This document shows, one piece after another, positions 45,363 through 54,491 of a DNA stretch of 64,000 nt (position 1 is the first letter of the stretch; each line of letters starts with the position of its first letter). A program made the position numbers and the translations under genes. Location of the stretch: the NCBI RefSeq assembly GCF_007971385.1, contig NZ_CP042434.1, forward strand, positions 2,480,001 to 2,544,000. The letters run 5' to 3'. The notes beneath the pieces are model-generated. The model had not been told where the DNA came from. It worked only from the letters and a program-made list of their open reading frames with translations, and made no database searches. This DNA comes from Arachidicoccus ginsenosidivorans. GTDB taxonomy: Bacteria > Bacteroidota > Bacteroidia > Chitinophagales > Chitinophagaceae.

Positions 45363-45443
45363 AAACAAAAAATAGTTTATAAGGGTTAAATAAAATAAAG
45401 CGCAGCTTTAAAAATTATAGTTAAACATTATATACGATATAAG

Positions 45444-46670
45444 ATGGCATCAATAAAAACACAATTTGTAATTCCAGCCAAGATGAAAACCTGGTCCTTT
45501 GGACTGATAGGCGTGGGGATTCTTGCCTTTCTGATTGGTTTTTTTACCATGGGAATGAGCAGTGATCCGCAGGTGAGCGCCAACTTCTGGGGTACTATTA
45601 TGTACAATGCGGTATTTTTCCTTTTGATTACCAATATCGCAATGTTCTTTATCTGTGCCCTGACCTTGGGTATGTCTGCCTGGCAGATTGCCTTTAGCAG
45701 GGTCTCTGAAGCCATTTCTGCGGCAATGCCCATTTTTGGGTTGATTGCCGGTATTTTAATGATTAGTCTGGTTGTTTCTCATTCACATATCTACCACTGG
45801 ACAGATGCTGAATTGGTTAAACATGATGCAATTTTAACACATAAGCATGGCTTTTTGAATGCTCCGTTTTTTATCCTCTGGACAGTGGCCTCTATTGGTC
45901 TTTGGGCTTTACTGGGTGCCAGAATGCGTAAAATCACCTCAGAAGCGGATACAAAATATTTAGGTGCACAGGAAGGACAGAAATTTATCTGGCGCAAAAC
46001 GGTGAATGCTGGTTTATTCCTAGCCTGGTTCGCTGTTACTGCCGGTTGTGTTACTCCTTGGATGTGGCTGATGAGTCTGGATCCACACTGGTACTCTACC
46101 ATGTATAGCTGGTATATATTTGCCAGTAGCTTTGTAGGTGGTTTGGCACTGATTACGTTATTTGTTATATATCTTAAAAACAAAGGATATTTAGAGTTGA
46201 CCAATCAGGAACACCTGCATGATCTGGGTAAATTCCTGTTTGCGTTCTCCATCTTCTGGACATATATTTGGTTTGCACAATACCTGTTAATCTGGTATGC
46301 AAACATACCGGAAGAAACCATTTATTTTAAACATCGTGTACAAGGGGAATACAAAGGGGTCTTTTTCCTGAATTTAGTTATTAACTTTGTATGTCCGATT
46401 TTGATTCTGATGTCCAGACCTGCAAAGCGTAACTATACCATGATGACCTTTATGGCTGTGTTGTTACTCTTTGGTCACTGGCTGGATTTCTACCAGATCA
46501 TTATGGGTAGTATCTCAGCTAAGCATATCACGCTGGGTTGGTTGGATTTTGGAATCGCAGCACTTTTTGTAGGTATATTGATTTATACTGTGGGTAAGGC
46601 GCTGACAAAACGGCCTTTGGTACCAAAGTATCATCCGTTCCTGAAGGAAAGTATCATACACCATACCTAA
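45444..46670 (+). CDS. actF: Alternative complex III subunit ActF, multi-pass membrane protein
   Basis: 408 residues with about ten hydrophobic segments, distantly NrfD-like. ActF pairs with ActC in the membrane core of ACIII but is thought not to bind the quinol at the same site. Recognisable stretches are SFGLIGVGILAFLIGFFTMG, HKHGFLNAPFFILWTVASIG and SMSLDPHWYST-like LMSLDPHWYSTMYSWYIFAS. The gene lies 81 nt after actE and 60 nt before coxB, completing the actABCDEF order. Confidence 0.94.
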   Translation: MASIKTQFVIPAKMKTWSFGLIGVGILAFLIGFFTMGMSSDPQVSANFWGTIMYNAVFFLLITNIAMFFICALTLGMSAWQIAFSRVSEAISAAMPIFGLIAGILMISLVVSHSHIYHWTDAELVKHDAILTHKHGFLNAPFFILWTVASIGLWALLGARMRKITSEADTKYLGAQEGQKFIWRKTVNAGLFLAWFAVTAGCVTPWMWLMSLDPHWYSTMYSWYIFASSFVGGLALITLFVIYLKNKGYLELTNQEHLHDLGKFLFAFSIFWTYIWFAQYLLIWYANIPEETIYFKHRVQGEYKGVFFLNLVINFVCPILILMSRPAKRNYTMMTFMAVLLLFGHWLDFYQIIMGSISAKHITLGWLDFGIAALFVGILIYTVGKALTKRPLVPKYHPFLKESIIHHT

Positions 46671-46730
46671 ATACTAAAAAGTACGCACGTCAAAATCTGA
46701 TTTAGAAAAATATTTTAAGCAATATACATT

Positions 46731-47849
46731 ATGTCAATGTTTTTTACCATCGCCGCCTTCCTCTTGATTGTGATAGTGATCTTCCAGATTGCTAAAGCAA
46801 GTGAGTATGTATCCGTGCTGAAAGGCGAAGAGCAATCCTTTAAACAGAGCAATAAGGTCAATGGTGCGCTCATGATCGTATTTTTGATTCTGGGGCTGAT
46901 CGGCGTTTATTGGTGTAACAAATTACTCTACCCCAGAACTACTTTGGTTGAAGGATCGGCCAGTATCGAAGGAGAACAGGTGGATCACCTGTTTTGGATT
47001 ACTTTAATCTTGACGGGTATTGTGTTCTTCGCGACCCAGATTTTACTTTTCTGGTTTGCCTTCCGGTATCAATATAAGGAAAACAAGAAAGCCTATTACT
47101 TTCCTCATAATAATACCATGGAAATCATCTGGACATCGGTCCCTACCATCGTATTACTTATTTTGATCGTTTATGGTCTACGCAGCTGGTTCCTCTTTAC
47201 GGGAGATGCGCCTAAAAATGCGATGCAGGTAGAAGTTACCGGACACCAGTTTCAATGGAACTTTAGATATCCGGGAGCGGATGGTGTGTTTGGGAAAAAA
47301 TACTTTAGGGATATCGACCCGGCCAACTCCAATACATTAGGATTGATCTGGAAAGATAATGGTGCGTTAAAACAAAAGGCGGATCCTGCTTGTTTTGATG
47401 ATATTATCACGGGTACTTTGTATCTTGTGAAAAACAAACCGGTAGAATTACTGATCAACTCTCAGGATGTTATTCATGACGTAGGGTTGCCGCAGTTCAG
47501 GTTAAAAATGGACGCGGTGCCAGGTACACCTACCAGACTTTGGTTTACGCCTAAGTATACAACCGAGGAAATGAAAAAAATAACCGGTAACCCGAATTAT
47601 ACCTATGAGCTGGCCTGTGATCAGCTCTGCGGCAATGGTCACTACTCCATGCGGGCGGTGATAGAGGTGGTTACCCAGCAGGAATATGATGTGATTATGG
47701 CTAAACAGAAACCAGCATATTTTGCTGCTTTCCCAGACAAAGATCCAGCAAATCAGCAACCTGCCGCGACGGATTCAACGGCCGCTCCTGCTGCTGCTAC
47801 AGCAGCAGTGCGAACGACTAGAGATACCGCAGCCCTGGCGCTCAGATAA
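46731..47849 (+). CDS. coxB: Cytochrome c oxidase subunit II
   Basis: 372 residues. Subunit II carries the CuA centre that receives electrons. CuA ligands are His249 in VIHDVGLPQF and Cys296, Cys300, His304 and Met307 in CDQLCGNGHYSM; the aromatic patch is HQFQWNFRYPG. Three hydrophobic segments are seen (about 3-20, 45-61 and 87-112, plus a fourth at 139-152), more than the two of classical subunit II. The Ala/Pro/Thr-rich C-terminus is low complexity. 132 nt separate it from coxA, containing a microsatellite. Confidence 0.96.
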   Translation: MSMFFTIAAFLLIVIVIFQIAKASEYVSVLKGEEQSFKQSNKVNGALMIVFLILGLIGVYWCNKLLYPRTTLVEGSASIEGEQVDHLFWITLILTGIVFFATQILLFWFAFRYQYKENKKAYYFPHNNTMEIIWTSVPTIVLLILIVYGLRSWFLFTGDAPKNAMQVEVTGHQFQWNFRYPGADGVFGKKYFRDIDPANSNTLGLIWKDNGALKQKADPACFDDIITGTLYLVKNKPVELLINSQDVIHDVGLPQFRLKMDAVPGTPTRLWFTPKYTTEEMKKITGNPNYTYELACDQLCGNGHYSMRAVIEVVTQQEYDVIMAKQKPAYFAAFPDKDPANQQPAATDSTAAPAAATAAVRTTRDTAALALR

Positions 47850-47870
47850 TTAGAGAGATTAAGGATAATT

Positions 47871-47933
<63 letters not shown>

Positions 47934-47981
47934 TTACTATTACGTACTGATAAAGTAATTGAATTTTTTAAAGATACAATC

Positions 47982-49856
47982 ATGAACAACGAAGCTGTAA
48001 TACAGACGGGAGCTGCCGCACTTCATGTGGCAGGTGACCATGGAGAGGCGCATCACCATAAGCAATCTTTTATTACAAAATATATCTTCAGCCAGGACCA
48101 TAAGACAATCGGTAAACAGTTTTTGATTACTGGTATCATTTGGGCTTGTATTGGAGGTTTTATGTCTGTTTTATTCAGGCTGCAACTGGGGTTCCCGGAT
48201 ACCTCTTTTCCTTGGCTTTCTACGGTGATCGGGCATTGGGCGAAAAATGGTCATATTACACCAGAAGCGTTCTATTCACTGACGACCATTCACGGTACCG
48301 TAATGATCTTCTTTGTATTGACAGGGGGCCTTTCTGGTACTTTTGCGAACTTTTTGATTCCTTTGCAGATTGGTGCACGTGATATGGCATCTCCGCTAAT
48401 GAATATGTTGAGCTACTGGTTCTTCTTTACAGCCAGTGTGATTATGTTGAGCTCTTTCTTTGTTCAGACCGGTCCATTTGCTGGTGGCTGGACTGCCTAT
48501 CCTCCTTTAAGTGCCCTGGGAGATGCTTCTCCCGGTTCTAAAACGGGTATGGACTTATGGTTGGCGTCGCTGATTCTGTTTGTTGTATCACAGTTACTGG
48601 CGGGTCTGAACTATATCTCTACCGTACTAAATATGCGTACCAAGGGCATGAGCATGATGCGTATGCCACTGAGTACCTGGGGGGTATTCCTGCAGGCTAT
48701 TCTGGGTGTACTTTCTTTCCCAGTGTTGTTTTCTGGATTTATCCTGTTGATTTTTGATCGTCATTTTGGTACAAGTTTCTTCTTGTCAGATATTTATATT
48801 AATGGTGTTGGTGCTTTACCACATGAAGGTGGTAATGCAATTCTCTATCAACACTTATTCTGGTTCCTGGGTCACCCAGAGGTTTATATTGTCATCCTGC
48901 CCGCAATGGGGATTGCATCTGAGGTCATGTCTACCAATGGACGTAAACCGATTTTTGGGTATTCAGCCATGGTGATGTCTATGTTCGCCATTGTTGTGCT
49001 GGCCTTTTTGGTATGGGCACACCACATGTTTGTAACGGGGATGAATCCGTTCCTAGGATCGATATTTGTACTCTTAACCTTGCTTATTGCAGTGCCGTCG
49101 GCCATTAAGGTATTTAACTGGCTGACCACACTGTGGAAGGGTAATCTGCGATTTACGCCGGGAATGCTCTTTGCGATCGGCTTTGTGAGTGTCTTTATTT
49201 CTGGTGGTTTGACAGGTATTTATATGGGTAACTCTGCCATTGATATCCATATCCATGATACGTATTTCATTATTGCGCACTTCCACCTGGTAATGGGTGT
49301 GGCTGCCTTCTTTGGTATGTTCTGTGGGGTTTACCATTGGTTCCCTAAGATGTATGGCCGTCACATGAATAATACTTTAGGTTATATTCACTTTTGGATC
49401 ACCCTGGTAGGTGCTTACCTGATTTTCTGGCCAATGCACTATGAAGGGTTGGCTGGTATGCCAAGAAGGTATTATGATTATAGCACCTGGGAAAGTTTCA
49501 AACAATTTGGTGAATTGAATAAATTTATCAGTATCTGTGTGATTATCACCTTTGCGGCTCAGTTCTTATTCCTGTTCAACTTCTTCCATTCTATTTTCAA
49601 AGGAAGAAAAATGACAGTAAAAAATCCGTGGAAATCAAATGCGCTGGAATGGACAACGCCTATCAAAGTGGGACACGGCAACTGGCCTGGTGAAATCCCT
49701 GAAGTACACCGTTGGCCTTATGACTATAGTAAAGACGGTCATGACTTTATCCCTCAGACAGTGCCTGTAGGAGAAGAAGACAATCCAGCCTATACTTCGG
49801 CCGCATTTACAGGTATTAAGGTAGAAGAAGAGCAGAAACGAGGTGTTAAGGCTTAG
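47982..49856 (+). CDS. coxA: Cytochrome c oxidase subunit I
   Basis: 624 residues. Subunit I holds heme a and the heme a3-CuB site where O2 is reduced and protons are pumped. Key His motifs are TTIHGTVMIFFVL, WFLGHPEVYIVILPAMG (with the A1-type Glu and the cross-linked His-Tyr), WAHHMFVTGMNPFLG and IHDTYFIIAHFHLVMGVAAF. Twelve or more membrane segments. The N-terminus begins with a His-rich stretch (HVAGDHGEAHHHKQS). It lies after the microsatellite and 61 nt before ctaB. Confidence 0.98.
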   Translation: MNNEAVIQTGAAALHVAGDHGEAHHHKQSFITKYIFSQDHKTIGKQFLITGIIWACIGGFMSVLFRLQLGFPDTSFPWLSTVIGHWAKNGHITPEAFYSLTTIHGTVMIFFVLTGGLSGTFANFLIPLQIGARDMASPLMNMLSYWFFFTASVIMLSSFFVQTGPFAGGWTAYPPLSALGDASPGSKTGMDLWLASLILFVVSQLLAGLNYISTVLNMRTKGMSMMRMPLSTWGVFLQAILGVLSFPVLFSGFILLIFDRHFGTSFFLSDIYINGVGALPHEGGNAILYQHLFWFLGHPEVYIVILPAMGIASEVMSTNGRKPIFGYSAMVMSMFAIVVLAFLVWAHHMFVTGMNPFLGSIFVLLTLLIAVPSAIKVFNWLTTLWKGNLRFTPGMLFAIGFVSVFISGGLTGIYMGNSAIDIHIHDTYFIIAHFHLVMGVAAFFGMFCGVYHWFPKMYGRHMNNTLGYIHFWITLVGAYLIFWPMHYEGLAGMPRRYYDYSTWESFKQFGELNKFISICVIITFAAQFLFLFNFFHSIFKGRKMTVKNPWKSNALEWTTPIKVGHGNWPGEIPEVHRWPYDYSKDGHDFIPQTVPVGEEDNPAYTSAAFTGIKVEEEQKRGVKA

Positions 49857-49891
49857 TTTACAAAATGTAAGCCCTTGAAATTGAATAATAT

Positions 49892-49920
49892 CATGGAGAC
49901 TGCCTTAAGCAGTCTCCATG
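49892..49920 (+). promoter_or_regulatory. Hairpin that contains the ctaB start codon
   Basis: CATGGAGACTGC pairs perfectly with GCAGTCTCCATG (12 bp, 5-nt loop). The ATG at 49918-49920, the ctaB start, is the last three bases of the right arm. No U-tract follows, so a simple terminator is unlikely. Confidence 0.7.
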
Positions 49921-50898
49921 CAAAAAATAAGATTTTTGAAACAGGAAAGTGTTAATGCCAATACGAATACGACTCCGAGTAAGCTAAATGTCTTGATTAA
50001 AGACTATATGACGCTTACAAAATTTACGTTGAGTTTTACGGTGGTCTTTTCCTGTGTAATTAGTTATCTTTTGTCACCCAATACGTTGGTATCCAATGTG
50101 GCAAAGATTATAGAGCTCTTTGTAGCGGGGTTACTCGTAACGGGTGCCGCCAATGCCATCAATCAGGCCGTTGAAAAGGATACGGATGCTTTGATGAAAC
50201 GTACTGCAGGACGACCGGTGGCTGCAGGTAGGATCAGTCAACAAAATGCGCTGATTTTTGCCTATGTTTCCGGGATATTAGGGGTTGTGATGATGTGGTA
50301 CTGCTTTAATGCGCAGTCGGCCATTATCTCTGCCTTCAGTATGTTTCTTTATGCCTATATCTACACACCGCTGAAGAAAAAAAGTTCTATTGCGGTATTG
50401 GTAGGGGCGTTTCCGGGTGCTTTTCCATGTTTGATTGGCTGGGTGGCGGGATTTGTAGCGGGTGGAGATAATAGTTGGTACGGCGGTCTTGTATTGTTTT
50501 TAATTCAATTTCTTTGGCAGTTTCCGCATTTCTGGGCAATTGCCTGGGTGGCACATGGGGATTATACCAAGGCTGGATTTAAATTACTACCTTCTGATAA
50601 AGGGCCAACGAAAAGCACTGCCATGAAAGCGGTCGTTTACGCGGCTTTGATGGTGCCTGTCGGTATGCTGGCATTTGTACCGCTGGGTGGTGGACATCCT
50701 TTGAATGATGCAGGCACGCTGGCTGGCAAGATCAGTTTTGCTATTGTGCTTATCTGCAATTTGTTTATGGTGGTACAATGCATCAGACTGTATGTAAATA
50801 TGGATGTGAAGTCTGCCAGAAGGGTGATGTTCAGTAGTTATATTTATTTGCCGGTGGTACTCTTAGCATTACTGTCGGCGGTAAGCAAAACATTTTAA
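49918..50898 (+). CDS. ctaB: Protoheme IX farnesyltransferase (heme O synthase)
   Basis: 326 residues. It farnesylates heme b to heme o, the precursor of the heme a used by the oxidase next to it. UbiA-type motifs are NAINQAVEKDTDALMKRTAG (first Asp-rich site) and TPLKKKSSIAVLVGAFPGAF, with about eight membrane segments. The N-terminus (residues 1-25) is a variable extension before LIKDYMTLTKFTL. The next in-frame ATG (codon 31) falls inside the conserved region, so 49918 is likely the true start, though it lies in a hairpin. coxC begins directly at the next base after the stop. Confidence 0.95.
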   Translation: MQKIRFLKQESVNANTNTTPSKLNVLIKDYMTLTKFTLSFTVVFSCVISYLLSPNTLVSNVAKIIELFVAGLLVTGAANAINQAVEKDTDALMKRTAGRPVAAGRISQQNALIFAYVSGILGVVMMWYCFNAQSAIISAFSMFLYAYIYTPLKKKSSIAVLVGAFPGAFPCLIGWVAGFVAGGDNSWYGGLVLFLIQFLWQFPHFWAIAWVAHGDYTKAGFKLLPSDKGPTKSTAMKAVVYAALMVPVGMLAFVPLGGGHPLNDAGTLAGKISFAIVLICNLFMVVQCIRLYVNMDVKSARRVMFSSYIYLPVVLLALLSAVSKTF

Positions 50899-51474
50899 AT
50901 GACAACCGTGAGTGTTTTAGAAAATAAAGGCAAGTTGCATCCCCATAAGTTTTTATTATGGGTTGGCATGGCAAGTATTGTCATGATGTTTGCGGGACTC
51001 ACTAGTGCCTATGTTGTAAAGCGGACTTTTAGTAATTGGATGGAATTTGGTCTGCCATCAATTTTTTGGGTGTCTACTGTGGTTATTTTGGTGAGTTCTT
51101 TGACGATGCATCTGGCTTTAAAAAATTTTAAAGCACATGAGCGTAAGAAATATAAGAATCTAATTACCGTCACAATGATCTTGGGATTACTTTTTGCGGC
51201 TTTGCAATTGTACGGATTTACGCAGCTTCATGAAAGGGGCATTCAGATCTTTGGTATTGGCAGTAATGCATCCGCGTCCTTCTTGGGGATTATTGTAGGA
51301 TTACATGCATTGCATGTACTGGGTGGTATTATTGCTTTAATGATCATCTTTTTTAGGGCCTATGGCACTAAAGTAAAACGTTATGATAAAACGCCTATTG
51401 AGATCGTTGCGATCTATTGGCATTTTGTAGATATATTATGGATTTATCTGTTTTTGTTCTTTAGTTTTATGTAG
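50899..51474 (+). CDS. Cytochrome c oxidase subunit III, first copy
   Basis: 191 residues, five hydrophobic segments, short subunit III type. Motifs include HKFLLWVGMASIVMMFAGLT, VGLHALHVLGGIIALMIIFF and IEIVAIYWHFVDILWIYLFL. Subunit III stabilises the oxidase core. ATG follows the ctaB stop without a gap, so the two are translationally coupled. A second subunit III gene follows 70 nt later; paired short and longer copies are usual in Bacteroidota oxidase operons. Confidence 0.93.
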   Translation: MTTVSVLENKGKLHPHKFLLWVGMASIVMMFAGLTSAYVVKRTFSNWMEFGLPSIFWVSTVVILVSSLTMHLALKNFKAHERKKYKNLITVTMILGLLFAALQLYGFTQLHERGIQIFGIGSNASASFLGIIVGLHALHVLGGIIALMIIFFRAYGTKVKRYDKTPIEIVAIYWHFVDILWIYLFLFFSFM

Positions 51475-51544
51475 AACAGACAGATTAAATGAAAGAAAAT
51501 TAAGAAGTATTAAAAAATAAGATAATTCATTTTTATTCTTTACT

Positions 51545-52225
51545 ATGGCACATACAGCAGCAATACATACTGAGAAACCGAGCAAATGGAGCGGTGGTAG
51601 CAGTCCCTTTAAAGTAGAATATGGCAAATTGATGATGTGGTTCTTTTTGCTGAGTGACTCCTTTACCTTTGGTGGATTACTGATAGCTTATGGAACGACC
51701 AGGTTTGCCACCATTGGCTGGCCTGATCCAAACGTTGCTTTTAGCAAGTTTCCAGGTATCAGTAGTAGTGCGCCTTTGGCTTTTGTAAGTTTGATGACCT
51801 TTATCCTGATCATCAGCTCCGTTACCATGGTACTGGCTGTACAGGCCGGTAAGGAAATGAATAAAAAGGATGTGGTCAGATATCTGATTTTAACTATTAT
51901 CGGTGGTTTGATTTTCTTGAGTTGTCAGGCCTGGGAATGGACCCACTTATACCATGAAGGTGCCTGGTGGGGTGCAAATCCTTTTGCAAATTCTAATGGT
52001 ACACAGTCTACACAAAACTTTACCAACTTCTTCTTTACGATTACAGGTTTCCACGGATTCCACGTATTCTCCGGTGTGTGTATCAATGTGATCATGTTGA
52101 TTATGACTTTATGTGATAAGTTTGAGCAGCGTGGGCATTATTTGATGATTGAGAAGGCTGGATTATACTGGCACTTTGTGGATCTGGTTTGGGTATTCGT
52201 ATTTACCTGTTTTTATCTGGTTTAA
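51545..52225 (+). CDS. Cytochrome c oxidase subunit III, second copy
   Basis: 226 residues. The sequence reads KLMMWFFLLSDSFTFGGLLI, CQAWEWTHLYHEG, FFTITGFHGFHVFSGVCINV and GLYWHFVDLVWVFVFTCFYL, all typical of heme-copper oxidase subunit III. It is longer than the first copy and has an extra N-terminal soluble stretch. Followed 34 nt later by the subunit IV gene. Confidence 0.94.
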   Translation: MAHTAAIHTEKPSKWSGGSSPFKVEYGKLMMWFFLLSDSFTFGGLLIAYGTTRFATIGWPDPNVAFSKFPGISSSAPLAFVSLMTFILIISSVTMVLAVQAGKEMNKKDVVRYLILTIIGGLIFLSCQAWEWTHLYHEGAWWGANPFANSNGTQSTQNFTNFFFTITGFHGFHVFSGVCINVIMLIMTLCDKFEQRGHYLMIEKAGLYWHFVDLVWVFVFTCFYLV

Positions 52226-52259
52226 TTCAACCTATTAATTTGCTACAAATTCATTATAC

Positions 52260-52787
52260 ATGTCAAATTTAGAACAATTAGAGAGCGGCGGACACACACA
52301 TGCACATGCGTTTGATTCCAAAAAAGTGAAAAGAGAAATCTGGAGGATTACTTTATACCTGTCTATTTTGACGGTGGTTGAGTTACTGCTTGGATTTTTA
52401 ATGATGCCTTGGCCTGAGGAAAGTTTGAAAAGACATCTGGTGAAAGGCGTGGTGATGGCACTGATGCTTTGGAAGGCTTTTTATATTATCGGCTACTTTA
52501 TGCACCTGCGTCATGAAGTCCGTAATATGATTATGGTAATCGCCATTCCTGCCCTATTATTTATCTGGTTTATTTCTGCTTTTCTGGGTGATGGTCAGTC
52601 TTATAAGAATCTAAGAGCCAGAATGGATCCCTACCATGTTGAGCGTGCACAACTGCCAATGGAGTTTCCAGCTGAAGAAGGTCATGAAGGTCATGAAGGT
52701 CATGAAACCCCGGAAGAGCATAAAATGGAAGTTCCTGCCCCGGCAGCTGCTACACCTGCTGCTGATACCACAGAGAAAGCCGAGTAG
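52260..52787 (+). CDS. Cytochrome c oxidase subunit IV (prokaryotic type) with His-Glu repeat tail
   Basis: 175 residues, three hydrophobic segments (about 29-48, 58-80 and 87-105). The pattern GVVMALMLWKAFYIIGYFMH with an adjoining HLRHEVRNMI resembles the COX4/CyoD prokaryotic family. A His-rich N-terminus (SGGHTHAHAFD) and a C-terminal tail with three GHE repeats (GHEGHEGHETPEEHK), encoded by a 9-nt tandem repeat, then an Ala/Pro tail, are extra. Last gene of the act-cox cluster before the terminator. Confidence 0.85.
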   Translation: MSNLEQLESGGHTHAHAFDSKKVKREIWRITLYLSILTVVELLLGFLMMPWPEESLKRHLVKGVVMALMLWKAFYIIGYFMHLRHEVRNMIMVIAIPALLFIWFISAFLGDGQSYKNLRARMDPYHVERAQLPMEFPAEEGHEGHEGHETPEEHKMEVPAPAAATPAADTTEKAE

Positions 52788-52860
52788 ATTAGGAATGAAA
52801 TAATTATAGGAAAAGTTGGCTAAACCACAATTTACGTAGGTTATTAGGAATAAAATTAAT

Positions 52861-52894
52861 AGCCATCTGTTAGGAAGTAGCAGATGGCTTTTTT
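52861..52894 (+). terminator. Terminator of the act-cox cluster
   Basis: AGCCATCTG pairs with CAGATGGCT (9 bp, 11-nt loop), followed by T6. It lies about 75 nt after the subunit IV stop and marks the cluster's end. Confidence 0.85.
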
Positions 52895-53099
52895 ATTGGC
52901 AATACTTAAGGTATCTAGTCTCCTTAGAAATAGATACGACATCTGTAATGAACTTTTTGAAGTTAAATTGCCTTGATTTCCTGCCTAGATGGAATCTCAC
53001 TAATTTCTTTTGCGATCTTCAAAGACATCTTCTAAACCGATATAGCACGCATTCATTTTAAACGATAAGTAATAATGGAAATACCGCCAGAAAGTAACG

Positions 53100-53246
53100 T
53101 TTGCCTGTTGCTGTAATATGTTTGGTCAATTTTAAAAATTCAGTGAAAATTCCGGAAATCTTTTTATTGGCATCTGATAGCAAATACTCATTGGAACCAG
53201 TAGTATAATCAGCTACTGTTATTGCATTTGTGCCTTTAAAATGGAA
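53100..53246 (-). pseudogene. RHS repeat fragment (second copy, right piece)
   Basis: The minus strand encodes FHFKGTNAITVADYTTGSNE and SDANKKISGIF..., colinear with residues 69-117 of the intact RHS gene (FHYTGTKAASATDYTYDANG, SDANKKISGIV). No start codon or complete domain remains. The fragment joins the truncated IS630-type transposase at its 5' side. Confidence 0.75.
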
Positions 53247-53685
53247 ACATTGCCTCGTCGTGGCGGCCACATTTTCTAAATTTAAGCCCATGGCGCTTCA
53301 AAAAAGTGCGTACCTGTTGATCACTACGCTTTAAACCCGTCATTTCAAAGATTCGAACTCCTGCTTCAGATGACGTTAATGGCGGTGTGGCTTCTAACTC
53401 TTTAAGAATAATATCTTTATGTGCTTCAAGTTCACTCTTGTTAGTGCCATAATTATTGGCCAATAACCCCTCAAATCCAGATTCTTGGTAAGTTCTAAAC
53501 CAGCGGGAAACAGAATTATAATGAAGCCCGGCAATACTGCCAATTTCCTCATTGGTTAAATCCGTAGTCAATTTAAGAAGCACAACTTCCAATCTTTTTT
53601 GAACCATTGTGCTTGGATATGAATATCGTTCGTACCTTAGCTTTTCAATATCAGCTTCGCTGATCTTGTTGGAAATAGTTTGCAT
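53236..53685 (-). mobile_element. IS630-type transposase fragment (N-terminal HTH part)
   Basis: 149 residues in frame, matching the N-terminal half of IS630-family transposases known from Bacteroidota: MQTISNKISEADIEKLRYER, IGSIAGLHYNSVSRWFRTYQ and LKRHGLKFRKCG. The DDE catalytic half is missing; the frame breaks off where RHS-derived sequence begins. It sits between two pieces of a second RHS copy, so it looks like an old insertion reduced by deletion. Inverted terminal repeats were not identified. Confidence 0.75.
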
Positions 53686-53767
53686 TTTTTTGTTTTTTAG
53701 TCATTACAAATTTGCAACTCTTTCTTTTATTTACCAACTCACAAATTTACCCCTTGCTAGGTATAGT

Positions 53768-53851
53768 TGATAAATCAAGGCTGAAGTGTTTCCTGATTTT
53801 AGACCATACTGATTCATTGTCAGTATATTGCCATTATGGTCATAGCTCAGG
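53768..53851 (-). pseudogene. RHS repeat fragment (second copy, left piece)
   Basis: The minus strand encodes LSYDHNGNILTMNQYGLKSG, identical at protein level to residues 13-32 of the RHS gene at 55457-57004, and the similarity ends near LIYQL. It lies upstream of the transposase fragment, so the RHS copy is split around it. The shared boundary at LSYDHNGN is the same in both copies. Confidence 0.75.
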
Positions 53852-54386
53852 TTGGAGACGCTATAATTCTTAATCAACAAATGGGAAATGCGCCAGGCAA
53901 AATAGCTGCCATGTGGAAAAGACTTAATAAACACAAGGACAAAATATTTTATTTCTAAAGTATCCTGATAAAAATATTCCTCCTGAGAACAACGCCGCTT
54001 ACCCAAACCTTTCGCTTAACAGATTAGTAACCAGCATTGTATCAAAAAAAATTGATAATAATAATTAGAAATTGGAGCGAAATACGTATGAATTATTAGA
54101 TCCAATTAGTACGTATATAAATTATAGTGATCATGAAAGCCATGAAATACAATGGGCGCGCATGGTGGCAGTGGCAATGATCATCCTATGGGATCGATAT
54201 GTTATTAAGTGCTGAAATCCTTTACAGGACTATAATTTAGCAAGAAAGAGTCAAATAACAAAGAAGAGTGGTCATCATTTGGGAGGATGAATCTACCAAC
54301 TCAATGCTCAAAAAATGAAAATTAGAGTACAATCCCAATTGGTAGATTTATTTGGGTTTACCAAGTAATATAGACTAAATACACTA

Positions 54387-54457
54387 ATTATTATCCAAAC
54401 TTTTTTAATGATCTTAATTGAAAATGAGTTGATTGTGTCAAAAGTTTGGATAATAAT
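54387..54457. repeat. 18-bp inverted repeat, MITE-like
   Basis: ATTATTATCCAAACTTTT at 54387-54404 and its exact reverse complement at 54440-54457 enclose 35 nt. A further palindrome TTATCCAAA-CT-TTTGGATAA (54477-54496) repeats the same core. The three sites lie at the 5' edge of the IS66 remnant and may be its or another element's ends. Confidence 0.75.
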
Positions 54458-54491
54458 AAAGATTGGATAAGTGATGTTATCCAAACTTTTG

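Noticed and set aside
54100..54290. Plus-strand pieces such as AHGGSGNDHPMG looking like a nuclease fragment
   Set aside because: Too short, frames broken within 20 residues, no alignment possible by eye; treated as decayed sequence.
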